From assembly GCA_947069175.1 (NCBI GenBank), contig CAMTDV010000003.1:31405353-31469352 (forward strand): DNA of 64,000 nt, written 5' to 3'. Source of the stretch: Scalesia atractyloides (lineage: Eukaryota > Streptophyta > Magnoliopsida > Asterales > Asteraceae). The notes beneath the pieces are model-generated. The model saw only the letters and a list, made by a program, of their open reading frames with translations, had not been told where the DNA came from and ran no database searches. The first letter of the stretch is position 1. The number at the start of each line of letters is the position of its first letter. The translations under genes and the position numbers were made by a program. Shown here one piece after another: positions 37,830-49,897 of the stretch.

Positions 37830-40800
37830 AATACGTATCGAATAAGGAAGGGTATAGTCTTTTCATCTCTTCTTCGGACTCCCAAGTAGTGTCTGATCCC
37901 TTCTGATGCTCCCATTTTATGTTTACTTGGTCAATTTCTTTGTTTCTTAAGCCTTTGACTTTTTGGTCAAAATTAAAATAGGCCTTGCCGCGTAACTAAG
38001 TTTATCGTCCACTTCTATATCATCATAACGAACGTAAGCCGTTTCATAAGCCAAACACTTTCGGAGATGTAAAACGTTGAACATGTTGTGTATCCCGCTC
38101 AATTCTTCCGGTAGTTCTAGTCGGTAAGCTACTTTACCCACCCGATCAATAATTTTAAAAGGCCCAATAAACCTCAGAGTCAACTTTCCTCTTTTCCTAA
38201 ATCGGATGATTCCCTTCCACGGAGATACTTTAAGCATTACTCTATCACCAATTTGAAACTCAATGGGTCTCCGTCTTTTATCTGCATAAGACCTTTCTCG
38301 GTCTTCTGCCGCTTTTGAATGAGCCTGGACGGCATCAATTTTCTCGTTTGTGGCTCTAACCACGTCTTTGTGGGCGAGTTCACGAGGACCCACTTCACTC
38401 TAGCATACCAGAGTTTGGCATTTTCTACCATATAACATTTCATACGGAGTCATATCAATACTTGAATGGTAACTATTGTTTTATGAAAATTCGACCAATG
38501 GTAGGTAAACATCCCAACTACCCCCAAAAGCAGGTCTTCCAATGTCTGAATTGTTTGTTCGCTTTGCCCGTCTGTCTGAGGGTGATATGCATTACTAATT
38601 AACAGTTTTGTGCCCATTTGTTATTGTAAATCGCGCCAAAAGTTCGAGGTAAATCGAGTATCTCTTCGGACACAATCGATACCTGTACTCAATGGTGTGC
38701 TATAATTTCATTCACGTACACTTCAGACATCTTTTCTGATGTATGGGTTTCATGGATAGGAATAAAGTGAGCACTTTTAGTTAGTATATCCACAACCACC
38801 CAAATGGCGTCAAAACCCTGTGCTGTCTTTGGCAATTTGGTTACCAGATCCATAGTGATATGTTTCCATTTTCAAACCGGTATGTCTAGTGGCTGGAGCT
38901 TGCCATAAGGCTTTTGATGCACCGCTTTGACTTGTAAACAAGTTAAACACTTCTCCACATATTTAACCACATCTCTTTTCATTCCAGGCCACCAATAATT
39001 CTATTTTAAATCTTGATACATTTTGGTCGCTCTCGGGTGGACCGAATAACTCGACTTATGAGCCTTGTCGAGTAGAAGATCCTTAACACTGCATGTTTTA
39101 ATTCTACCAAATAGGGGTTTTAACCCGTTATTGTCGTCTATAAAATCTTTTACTTGGCCTTTTACTTGTTCTTTTCTCAAATTTTCTTCCTCTACTACTT
39201 CGATTTGTGCCTCACGGATTCGATCAAGTAAATTCTAAGTGACCATAAGTTGCATAGACCGTACCCGGATAGGTGTATAATCTCCCTTCCGGCTAAGAGC
39301 ATCTGCCACGGCATTGGCCATTCCCGCCACTTCAGTCATAATCCTTTACTGTTTCTATCCAACGCCTTTGCCTTATATTCAAAAAATTTTTATCAAAGAA
39401 AGGCTTTTATGGCTAGTGAATAACTCCATACAAATAATGCCTCCAATTCTTTAAGGCAAATACTACTGCCGCCAGCTCGATATCATGGGTCGGGTATTTC
39501 TTTTCATGTGTCTTTAACTGCCTTGAGGCATAAGCAATCACCTTCCCCTTTTGCATGAGTACACATCCGAGGCCAAGCTGGGACGCGTCAGAGTATACGA
39601 CCATGTCGTTGGTTCCATCCGGTAAAGTTAATATCTGTGCACTAGTTAACTTTCCCTTGAGTGTTTGAAAAGTATTATCTTGATCACTTCCCCAAATAAA
39701 TTTCTCATCCTTGCGGGTCAACTTAGTCAACGGTGACGCTATTTTGGAGAAATCTTGAATAAATCTCCTTTAGTAACCCGCACGTCCTAAGAAGCTTCTA
39801 ATCTTCGACGGGTTCTTCAAAGGTTCCCAATTCGACACTGCTTCTATTTTGGATGGGTCTACTAAAACCCCATCGGCACTTATGACGTGCCCGAGGAATT
39901 GCACCTCTCGAAGCCAAAAGGCGCATTTCGAGAATTTAGCATAAAGCTTTTCTCGCCTAAGCGTTTCTAGCACTTCTTGCAAATGGCGAGTTTGATCCTC
40001 TTCGTTTTCGAGTATATGAGAATATTATCGATGAATACTATACCCGACTTATCCAACATTGGTTTGCAGACCCGATTCATAAGAGCCATGAATGTTGTGG
40101 TGTATTTGTTAACTCAAAGGACATTACGAGAAACTCGTAGTGCCCTTACCGCGTACGGAAGGTTATCTTTGTTACATCTTCTTTGTTCACCCTCAACTGA
40201 TGATAGCCTGTCCTTACAAACAATATCGGTGGTCCCCAACGGGAGACACTTAGTCGATTGAATCCCTTAACGAGCAAATCTTGCAATTGGGACAATAATT
40301 CTTGAAGTTCCGATGGTGCTAACCTATATGGGGCCTTAGCAACCGGTTTCGCACTCGGAACTAGTTCAATCCCAAACTCCACCTCGCGCTCGGGTGGTAA
40401 ACCTGGTAACTCTTCCGAAAATATGTCTTCGATCTCTTGTACGACAGGCACATCTTTAATATTTGGTGACTCTTTTTCTGAATCACGTATATACGTCAGG
40501 TATGCTTTACATCCATATTGAATGAGTTTGCAGGCTTCCATCATCGAGCATATGGTGGGGTTACCATACTTTTCCCCGTAAATATTGACATGCCTTCCTC
40601 TTGAAGATATTAGTTGTATCTCCTTACGGAAACATATTACATTGGCATGATAGCGGGATAGCCGATCCATTCTAATCACTATTTGGAATTATCCCCATCG
40701 AAATGGGTGTTAAGTCAACTAAGTAATCCTCATCCTCAATGTTCAATTTGCAATCCTGACATACGTCATAAACAATAAAAGTCTTGTACTTCTACCTCTA

Positions 40801-42033
40801 AAGGCATTGGTAACTTTGTTAATATGAATGATGGGTGTTGAACAAACTCGTGTGAAACAAAAGATTTGGTTGCACCCATATCAAATAAAACATGAGCGGG
40901 AATTAAATTTATGGTAAAGTACCTATGACAACATTGGGTTCATTCTTTCGCTCGGCTGCAGTTATTTTGGAAAGATCTTGCATTTAACTTCGTAACTTCC
41001 GCCTTTGTGTCGGATGTATCTTTCCTTCCTACCAAATCCGGGAATTCAGACTTCTTGTGACCCTGTTGATAACATTTTTAGCACACCGATACTTTATCGG
41101 GGCAATTTGAAGCCACACGCCCCCGTCTTCCGCATGCAGCACATGGCTTGTTTTTGAAATAACACTCGCCCCTATGAGTATGACCACAAATCTTTCAATT
41201 CGGTGTTCCTCCTTTACATTCACTTTCTTTGAGGACTCGATCGTTTTTGGTTTCTTTGTGAGGCTTAGATTCGCATCCAACACCCTTCTCTCTCTTCTCT
41301 CCACTTACTTTCTTAATTCTATCTCACGTTCCGAGCGGCATTCACGATCTCCCTGAGATGTTCTTATTTCAAGGGAATCATAAACTCCCGATATTCCGCA
41401 CTCACATGTTATAATAATAAATCTTTTGCTCTTTCGTTTGCACTAACTTGTCACAAAACCTCAACTTGTCGAGGAACATCCAGGTGATCTTGTCAATTGA
41501 TTCACACCTTTTTTGCCTTAGCTGAATAAATTCTTCTTTGATCTTGTTGATCACGGCTTTTGGGCTATGATGTTTAAGGAAAGGTATCTTAAACTCTTCC
41601 CATGTCATGGCTCTTGTGGTCTCAATCCCTTGTTCCTTCTTAAGATTGTCTCACCAATCTTTCGCTTGACCCCTTAGTTGACCAGTCCCGTAAGCTACGA
41701 GATCGTTGCATCACAATGCGTACGTTCGAAGACTCCTACCATATCACTTATCCATCGTTGACAGATAATTGGATCTACTTCGCCGTTGTATATCGGGGGT
41801 TTACACGCCATGAACTTATTATAAGGGCATGCCTCGCCTTGTCTTTTTCTTGTACGAGGCTTTCCTTTAGGTCGTTTATCCTTTCTTCTACCACTGATAG
41901 AATTGTGGTTTGTAGTATATCCATAAACTGGGGTAGACTAGCCTCTAGAGCCTTTCCGGCTTCCTTGGAAAACTTTTCTCATATCTCCCCCGTCACGAGG
42001 GATACTGTATTACTTTCAGTTCCGTGAGACATC
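37830..42033 (-). pseudogene. Gypsy chromovirus H gag-pol (degenerate)
   Basis: Gag starts about 42033 (MSHGTESNTVSLVTGEI) with degraded zinc-knuckle remnants (CYQQGHKK) near 41.1 kb. The protease motif reads FDMGATKSF near 40.88 kb, Met for the usual Thr. In RT (40679-39770), PPILFV is joined directly to RTGYHQLRV near 40.2 kb, so about 50 residues including the first catalytic Asp region are missing. RNase H (39730-39413) has YSDASQLGLGCVLMQ. Integrase (about 39300-38240) is full of stops. The C-terminal region (38393-37947) has KRRRPIEFQIGDRVMLKVSP and a chromodomain-like tail VNIKWEHQKGSDTTW...LYPSLF. It is more decayed than E. The end coordinate is approximate. Confidence 0.88.
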
Positions 42034-43440
42034 TCTTTTACTGAAATATCCATAGAAATTTTGTAAATAACTTGTTTAATCATTTCCATATTATTATATG
42101 GAAATTTATACTCATCACTCAATATGACACGTGATGTATCATTCTTTTTCGGGTTGGTCAAGTATATAACTTGGCTCAACCAATTATACTTAGTGCATTT
42201 TTCGGGTTCGAGTGTATTAATACACTCCTTCCATACACTTTAAATCATCATTTTTCTAATATTTTCAATTGAAACTCATTTCTTAACTAATTCTTACCGG
42301 ATGTCTTGATCAAGCTTTGAACCGAACACATTTATTCTTTAACCTTAAACTCTAATTACCAACTTTTAAGACCCAGACTTACATAGCTAAGAATTTATAA
42401 TAGAACTTGCTTTTGCAATAATAAAGCAAGAAAACATACTAACAAAAATTCAGGTTTAACAAAATTCATGAGTATTTTAAACATTACAGAAACATTAACA
42501 TTTTTCGATTTAATAAACAAACTAAACAAAAACGGAAGCTTTAACTTCGATGTGTTTGGTTCTTTGTTTAACTTGACCATTCATCCGTGATGCCATACTA
42601 AGTACCTACATTACAAAATTTCATAAAAAAGTTAGTTATGTAATCTATTAAACATATATAAGTATGTCTAAATTTTTTTCCTCGCTTGCCTCAACAAACA
42701 AAACAAAAAATTTTATTACATAACCTGTCGTAAGCTACGGCTGGCCACCGTAGCTTACAGCCAAGTTAGTACATTCTGGGTAGTTAAGCCCAGCCGTAAC
42801 CTAAAGCTGGCCACCGTAGGTTACGGCAGCCTTCAGCTGCAAAGGAAGACCAGCAGGTGCCTGCTGTAGCCTACGGCTGGCGTAGGTTATGGCAGCCTAC
42901 TTTTGCACCTTTTCTCTTTTATTTCCATTTGTAAAAGTTTCGTATCTCAACTAATACTTATCTGTTTTACACGACACTCATTTCTATTTGATCGTAAAAC
43001 CATTGTCCCCATATATAACTTGAAATCCATAACCTGGATTCATTATGACGTGTTTTACACTACCGATTCAACACTTATAAATTTAATTATTTGACCCATT
43101 TGCATAATTAAGCAAGCAAGCTTATGAAATCACATCTTTTTCGCATGAACGTCACTTTTATAATGTACCCATTATCCGGGTTAATTTCCTTGTGTTTTGC
43201 GCATCCATTATCCAGTACACACTCACACTTATTCGGCCTATTCCACTTTGTAATGGTTAAACTTAGTCATTTCCAATTTCTTTTCACAAAAAATAACCAT
43301 CCTCCGACTAAGACCTATTACCCGAGTCCCTTGAGTTTTAGTCCGCATTCCCGTTACTCGGTTCACGCTCATATTCAATATTTTACCCATCAACTGGGTT
43401 TCAACCGAAGTCATTGTTTACGCACCCATTCCGGAATGCA
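42034..43440 (-). other. H leader and/or LTR 3' portion with GC-rich hairpins
   Basis: This lies between the H Gag start and the part of the 5' LTR that aligns with the other copy. I could not identify a primer-binding site or the exact LTR border. At 42720-42900, in otherwise AT-rich DNA, there are repeated CGTAGCTTAC/GTAAGCTACGG words that fold into hairpins. No gene is supported. Confidence 0.5.
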
Positions 43441-44497
43441 TTAAGACTTCATTTTGACCCGTTTGGTTGTTTATGTGAAAAGCATCGCTTTTAACAAACC
43501 AAACACATCTATATTCGCTATTTATCCACTCGGTTCATTCGTGTGAAATCCATCACTTATGAAAGAATCGAATTTGTTTAGTAATCTTGAGGAGCATAAA
43601 GCCTCGTACCTTATAGCTTATCCTTCAACCGTGCATTTTCTCCGGCTTGACTTCCCGATGCTTGACTTGTGTTGCCTAGTGTACATGCCAAGTGTCATTA
43701 GGACCTCTCGGCACATGATTAAGGCATATAAATTGCCAAACACACTACATCGTGTTCTCATTAACGATTTTCGTTCATTATTTAAAATTGGCAATTCATT
43801 TAGGCATTTTGTTAAACATCTTGTATGCATATAATTTAGCTAACCTTAGTTCAATTAAACTATGGCTAACCAAAAACCTTAACTCACCAAGTTCAATTAC
43901 TCATCATAACTCACATTAACATGCAATTTAAACAAACTCATGTTATTACATTCTTTATTTACACAAGAACATGGGTTGTTTATACTAGCATCAAAACTCA
44001 CTTCTTCATACAAGTCATAATAACTTCAACACATAATTTTCATAACTATTTTCAGTTAGGATTATGATTATACACTTAGATTACACCTTCCTTATGTATC
44101 AAATTGTTCATGAACTTAAATCCTCAATATTCACCCAAGATTAAGTATCACAAAAACTGAAATTACAACTTACCTTGTGTTAGATAAGTAGGGATGATTG
44201 GTATTCTTGACTCAAACACGAATTTTAGACCTAGATAGCCCTTCAGTTTGTTCAATTTGGATGAAAAAGGGTTTGGGGTGTTCTTCCTTCTTCTGGTCGC
44301 ATACACACACATACATTAGTGCAGTGTTTTGTATTTGTGTTTTAGTAAAAAAAAACTAGTTTTTCCCTTTTACCACTTTAGTCCCTCAAGTTTTGTTTCT
44401 TTTCTTTTCTTTTAAAAGTTTCCTAGTTAAGGATATAAGAGAGTTCAAGCAATCATATTTATGTATATATATGCATTGTATATTTTTGGGGTGTTAC
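43441..44497 (-). repeat. 5' LTR of chromovirus H (part alignable to the 3' LTR)
   Basis: It aligns with 36700-37791 (for example GGAGCATAAAGCCTCGTACC in both). It ends at GGGGTGTTAC on the right, lacking the last base of the expected ACA. Only one full copy of the 69-bp unit is present here against three in the other LTR. Confidence 0.75.
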
Positions 44498-45838
44498 TAT
44501 GAAAGCATTTGCCCATTTATATAATATCTACCCCAAATGGCTAATGCCATATCTCAAGTTTTCAAATAAAATAGGCAAAAAGTATTTACCTTTACTTAAC
44601 AAATAAACTGTTAAATAAGTTCTTTGAAGCAAAGCCGTAATTCAAGTTATAAAATCCTAGGCATGATTATCTGGAGGGCTCTATAGTCCTAAATAAAACA
44701 GATTTATATTAAAATGATCACGAGTCATGTAGTAAGTTCTATGACTTGACTCGTTACTTAGAATATTGTTTGATTTTGTTAGATTAACCGTTGACCGGGT
44801 AGAATGTGGTTTATACCCTTCCGAGTGTGAAGCCTTGTTGGATATGGGTTATTTAACCAAACATTCTGATTTGGAGTGATTTTGAAAGATTTAAACCCAA
44901 TTGGACTAGTTTATATATTTTATATATTTAAACCAGTCATGTGCGCAAATATGGCAACGGGTAGCCGAATAGGTCTATAACGAGTCCGTTATGCTAAAAC
45001 ATATTTCAAAATATTATATGATTAGTCTTGAGGTCAAATTACATGCCTCTTAGGTTTTAAAACCATTTTTATGTCAAAAGAGGGTTTTTGACATTTTTTT
45101 AAAGTATATTCGTCAGTTAACCCTTCAAATTAGATGACCATAAGCTCTGAACTCAAAGGATTATTCCAGATGATATTATGGTCATATAACATGCTTTGAT
45201 TGGGTTTCGAACTTTGACTTGACCAAAGTGGTAAGAACTGAAAGTCAAACTAAATGTCAAACTGTTTTACTTTTAGTTGAATACTAGCTAATTAAATGAC
45301 ATTGACCAAAGGAGAATGACTTACTAGACTTGAAGACTATAGAGAACACTATAGAGCTGCTCCTAAACTCCAGAGAAGCTCCAAAAGAGAGATTTAGAGT
45401 GAATTGGAAAGGTGTGATCAAAATGTTCAACGCGGAAGGCTATTTATAGTGCATCAAGAGCTACCAAATTATGCCAAGTGTTAACCCAACTAACTAGTGG
45501 CACCTTATGTGTCTCAAGGATGAAGAAGAATGGCAAAATTGTGACCAGATGGCACCATGGCAGCTATGGAATGAAAGCTACCATTCTTGCTATCACTGGG
45601 CACCTCTGGTGCCTTACGATCCATAAGGACCCCTGGCACGCACTGGTTTAAATCTCTATTGCGGACCGTAAGGGACCACCAAAAGTTGATTTTTTTGGAA
45701 TCTTGCATTTAGTCCTTGGACTTTATTTCTTTCCCCTTTTTGACGATTTTGGTCCTTCTCCTTCAACGTATCGGAATTATACGTACAGTTCGGACACGTG
45801 TCGTGTTACATCTTGATATAAATGTACGAGATGTTACA
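44498..45838 (-). repeat. LTR-like fragment, Gypsy type
   Basis: Its right end is GAGATGTTACA, i.e. minus-strand TGTAACATC. The body resembles the promoter-bearing part of the other Gypsy LTRs here (GACTTACTAGACTTGAAGAC near 45320) and is non-coding. The left end meets element H, so it may be the DNA into which H inserted. No mate or target duplication found. Confidence 0.45.
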
Positions 45839-47329
45839 CATTATAGTGCTAAGGTCCGACATTTATTTAGTGCTAAGATCTGACATTTATTTTATATTGG
45901 TTTTTTTATAGGTGAATCTTACTTTACATTTAATCACTCGTTTAAGAGGCTTGTACCTATACCATCTCGACAAGTCTCACAACATTTATTTGATTTTGTA
46001 ATTTTGAATTTTTTTAGTGATGTAAATGCGTTAATATGAAAATAAAAGGACCCCGACAACCTATTTATTTTTCTAAGAAAAGGACGTTTTGAAAATAAAA
46101 AACATGTGGCTAACATTTATATATTTTATAAATCTAAAACTATAACATTATATCCTATATTTTATAAATCTAAAACTATCTTTTAAGTACGTTTTCAGAA
46201 AATTTCTATCTTTCTTTATTTATTTTTTTTCATGTTTTGAGCTTTAAAATTTAGTTTTAATCAGGTTAAAAGTTTTGCTAGAACGAGGAGTAAATAGCAA
46301 TTTAATTATAACAAAAGATTTTAAAAGAAGTCTTTAGTTTTTAACTTCTTATCTTTTTAATCATTGTTCTATTAGTAAATATAAAAAAATTGAGCCACTA
46401 ACTTCTACTTCCCGTTTCAACTGCCAAGAACGAAAAAAGCTGGTATAGTTTCGAGAATTTGGATATGGGTTAATGTTTTTGTTTTTGTTTTTTTTTGGCC
46501 ATTTTGGGATTGTGTTCGCTGCGGGCTTCCTTTAGCAGCCTGCTAAGAAGTCTGTGTTTGTGTGGTGAATATATTTTTTTTGGCTGGCCAAAAAAAACTT
46601 ATTTACCAAACATACCATAATATGAATTACACTCAATCGCTCAATTATTTGGAAAGAAGATTGCATGAAATATATTTTCTGGTACCACTCGTTTCAAAAT
46701 CGACCATTTTGGCTAGCTTTTATACCTGAAAAAAACTTATATGCTACATGGTATTTGATTCATGTTTTTGTTTTTTATTTTCACGTGTAATAGATGTGCT
46801 TGAAACTCGGTTTCAAAGATTGAGAACACGTCTTTGGAACATAGTGTCAAGAAGTACGAATCAAATCGAGTATATTCCTTGATTAACTTTCTTCAGTCCA
46901 ATTTATTTCACATTTATGGAAAGGAATGTGAAAGTTATATCTATTACTATCCTATAATAAAGATTGGAAATACCGAAGAGAATTTAGAAACTATATTAAA
47001 GATTGGAAATACCAAAGAGAATCTAAAAATCCTTATGAACTCTTGTACACAGGAATTGTTCCTGGTTTAGGATTCCCCGTCCAAAACAGCATCTTCAAGT
47101 TTTGTGGGTATATAACTCAAAACACTAAAAATCCTTGAAAGATAGGGTTATTCAGGAGGACACTTGCTTTTGTACATGGAATAGAGAAGCCTACTATAGC
47201 ATCAACTTCGATCAACCACCAAACGGTATTATCTCCCCCCCCCCCCCCCCCCCCTTTCGCGTGCATATTCAAAATTCATGATAAATTCGGCTGCATTAGG
47301 TCATAAAAATAAAGTAAAAGAAAAGGATG
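45839..47329. other. Intergenic AT-rich DNA, no gene seen; poly-C run
   Basis: I see no conserved ORF or structural RNA. A run of 20 C lies at 47235-47254, rare in this AT-rich context. An imperfect direct repeat AAAGATTGGAAATACC occurs twice near 46965 and 47000. A 78-codon frame across it has no recognisable similarity, and I do not call it a gene. Confidence 0.6.
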
Positions 47330-47337
47330 ACCCTAAT

Positions 47338-47950
47338 TAGGGGTGTGTATGTGTCGGTTTGATTCAGTTTTTACCATTAACTATAACCATGTAACCGCTA
47401 GTTTCGGTTATGGGATTTCTATAACCATAACCGAAGATTAGTTATGGTTAATCAATTACGTATTCGTTATGGTTATTTCGGCTAAAGTTTAGAACTTTAA
47501 ACCAATTGGTAATAAAAAAAATGAAACCAACAATGTTGGACTTAGCTTTGTTTTTTTATAGATCAACCAAAACTACAATTTTTGGTTACTCTAATAATCT
47601 GAGATCCCTTTTAATAAGATATTTCTCAATTAAAAAAAACTTTACGGCCTTTGATTAAAGGTACAATTTTTATCAAAATAAATGACACCTACATCTAGAT
47701 CACTTTGTTACAAATATATTTTTATCTTAGTTAAAAACATTTTTGCATGTAAATTACAGACTAAACATTATAAGTTCTGTTCGGTTATATCAGTTAACCA
47801 AAGCTTTATAAGCATAACTATAACCACTCAGTCGGTTAAACAAATTTCATAACCATAACCATAGGTTTTGTTGGTTATTGGTTAAAATCGGTTCGGTTTT
47901 GTCAATTATGGTTCAATTATCGGTTCGGATGGTTAATTTGCTCATTTCTA
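47338..47950. mobile_element. hAT-like MITE candidate
   Basis: The left end is TAGGGGTGTGTATG; the right end in reverse is TAGAAATGAGC, which fits the same terminus after three G-to-A changes. The flanking 8 bp are ACCCTAAT (47330-47337) and ACCTTGAT (47951-47958), six of eight identical with two transitions, as expected for an old hAT target duplication. The 613-bp interior is non-coding and rich in inverted copies of TAACCATAACCGA and CGGTTATGG. Confidence 0.6.
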
Positions 47951-48186
47951 ACCTTGATTATGAAAATCTAGCCGGCTAACTGACTCTTCAAACATCTTGG
48001 TCCGCCTAGTATCTTTGTCACTTTACTATGTTAGCACCAAATACGAGGTAAAAGTAAATATGGAAATGTATTAGAAAATTTTCCTTGATTTATGCTAAGT
48101 AATGCCTATATAGTATATATATAGTATGTAGACCTATATTTACATCTCTTGTATTTGTTATATTAAGTCGTTGGCCCATGGATTTA

Positions 48187-48250
48187 TAGTCTAGTGGTAT
48201 CATTGGAATCAATGGCTTTTAGGTTCGATTCCCATAAGAGAGGTTTTTTT
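48187..48250 (+). ncRNA. tRNA-derived (SINE-like) Pol III promoter unit
   Basis: The A box TAGTCTAGTGG (48187-48197) matches TRGYNNARNGG, and the B box GGTTCGATTCC (48222-48232) matches GGTTCGANTCC exactly. A run of seven T (48244-48250) could stop Pol III. The distance between box starts is 35 bp, shorter than in ordinary tRNA genes, and the T stem pairs poorly, so I favour a SINE head or tRNA pseudogene over a working tRNA. Element borders were not resolved. Confidence 0.55.
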
Positions 48251-48658
48251 CATATTTGTTAGTTTTCTACTGAATTGGTGTATAGACATTATGCCTAGTG
48301 AAAATGGATATGATCGATTGATTCCGCTAATAACATAATGATACTACTGCAATTCCAAAGTTTGTTGTTAAAGAAAAAAAAATAGTGGTCGTTGATTCAT
48401 TTACCAACCACCATCACATGGTAGAAAGCAATAACTTATGACCATTGTTGTATTCCACCCATATATTCAAATTGCCAAATGATTAATTCAAAAAACCATA
48501 TCGGTCTGTCGTCGCCCATACAATAAGTTGAAATATATTCGTTTGAATTCAAGCTTCTAGATAGGGTCACGGTGTTTCTTTTTAACCATAGAGTGACCAT
48601 ACAACTTGCTTCATATGTGTTATCCAGATGATTTTAACAAGTGTTATGTATAAAGAAC

Positions 48659-49080
48659 TAGGGGTGTTCAAGATCTGATATCTGAATTCTGGATGTCCAA
48701 AAATTTGAAATATCCAAAGATTTGAAACATCCAAAATTTCGGATATCCGAATTTGAGATACAGATTCGGATAGTGAAACGGATCTCTGGAATCTAAAAAA
48801 AAATTATTTTTAAATATATGCTAAATAATATTTTTTTAAATCTTTCTGATGCCCGAAATATCCAAAATTTGTAAGTAATATTTATTCTTTAATATTTTTT
48901 TAAAAAGTATTTTGGATAGCTTAGAATTTGAAATATCTAGAAAATTGTAGAAACACTGTGAGAGAATCTGAATGTAAAAATTCGGATATCAAATCTTTGA
49001 ATATTTTTATCTTAATTTCAGATAATTCTAGTTCGATTTCGAATTCTAATCTTTTCGGAAGTCCTAACGGCAGTTCATTA
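48659..49080. mobile_element. MITE-like repeat with TAGGGGTGT terminus (uncertain)
   Basis: The left terminus TAGGGGTGTTCA equals that of the element at 47338. The interior has many short inverted words such as TTCGGATATCCGAA and AATATCCAAA. A convincing right end and 8-bp duplication were not found; the right limit near CGGAAGTCCTA is a guess. Confidence 0.35.
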
Positions 49081-49760
49081 AAATTGCATGACTCTTATTT
49101 GGGGATGTTTTTTATTTAATTGTGTAACTAGTTGTACCACACCCACGAAAGAATAGCTAGAAGATGTCCAAGTGGTGGTGGGGACACATTAGTCATTTTC
49201 TACCTTTAAGGTAGTCAAACAAACTAATTTCTAGTTGGATCAATCTTTAGTTCTGGGATTTCCTCTATGTTACCATTTCTTTACCTCTTTTTCCAAAAAA
49301 TTAGAATTCTTTTTTAAGAAAAAATTATATAGAGCTCTTATTCTAGTAGTATTAAAATGCTAGATAAGACTTTTCTTTTCATTTGAGGGTTCACATCCCG
49401 ATAACAAAAATTTAGCGGTTCAAAAAAAATATACATAATTCATCTAGCACCAATTTTATGTATTTTAGAATTTCTTGGTTACATGGGTCCCTTATGATAA
49501 TAACACAAAAAAATATCAAACTGGATGCATTTGAAATCACTATGCAACTTAACCCTATAAAAAGATACTATAAACTGAATAATTTACAAATATCATACCA
49601 TGATTATGATGGATTTGGTTATTGATGCTCACGAGGGGATCTAAGATTCCGTATAAAGTTACCGGTATTTAAAAATGTTAGATCATGTCACTCATGCGTC
49701 GGACAAAAATATAACACATGAAAAACAAGTATCACATATTGCATAACACATAAAAAAATT
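49081..49760. other. Intergenic AT-rich DNA upstream of RopGEF
   Basis: No ORF, RNA gene or repeat with recognisable ends was found here. It probably includes upstream regulatory sequence of the gene at 49898. Confidence 0.5.
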
Positions 49761-49761
49761 A

Positions 49762-49820
49762 TATGTGGGTCAGTCGCTATTCGTATATTGTATGTGGGTC
49801 CATCCCTATTCGTATATAAT
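49762..49820 (+). promoter_or_regulatory. Tandem 29-bp duplication with TATA-like box, RopGEF promoter candidate
   Basis: TATGTGGGTC...CTATTCGTATAT occurs twice (49762-49787 and 49791-49816) with small changes. The downstream copy has become TATATAAT (49813-49820), a good TATA box 78 bp before the RopGEF ATG. A transcript start near 49845-49850 would fit. Promoter activity is inferred. Confidence 0.4.
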
Positions 49821-49897
49821 TTACACTATGTTCTTGATTATCATCTTTAACATTCCTTATCCATACAACTGAACAAAACTAAAAAGCTTCAGGAATT

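Noticed and set aside
43124..43444. 106-aa plus-strand frame near H 5' LTR
   Set aside because: It lies in LTR/leader sequence of an element on the other strand, with no similarity to known proteins.
46834..47070. 78-aa plus-strand frame upstream of the RopGEF
   Set aside because: No recognised domain, AT-rich composition, and it contains a simple direct repeat; not supported as a gene.
48187..48250. A functional tRNA gene
   Set aside because: Box spacing is too short and the T stem does not pair well; kept only as a SINE-like or pseudo-tRNA unit.
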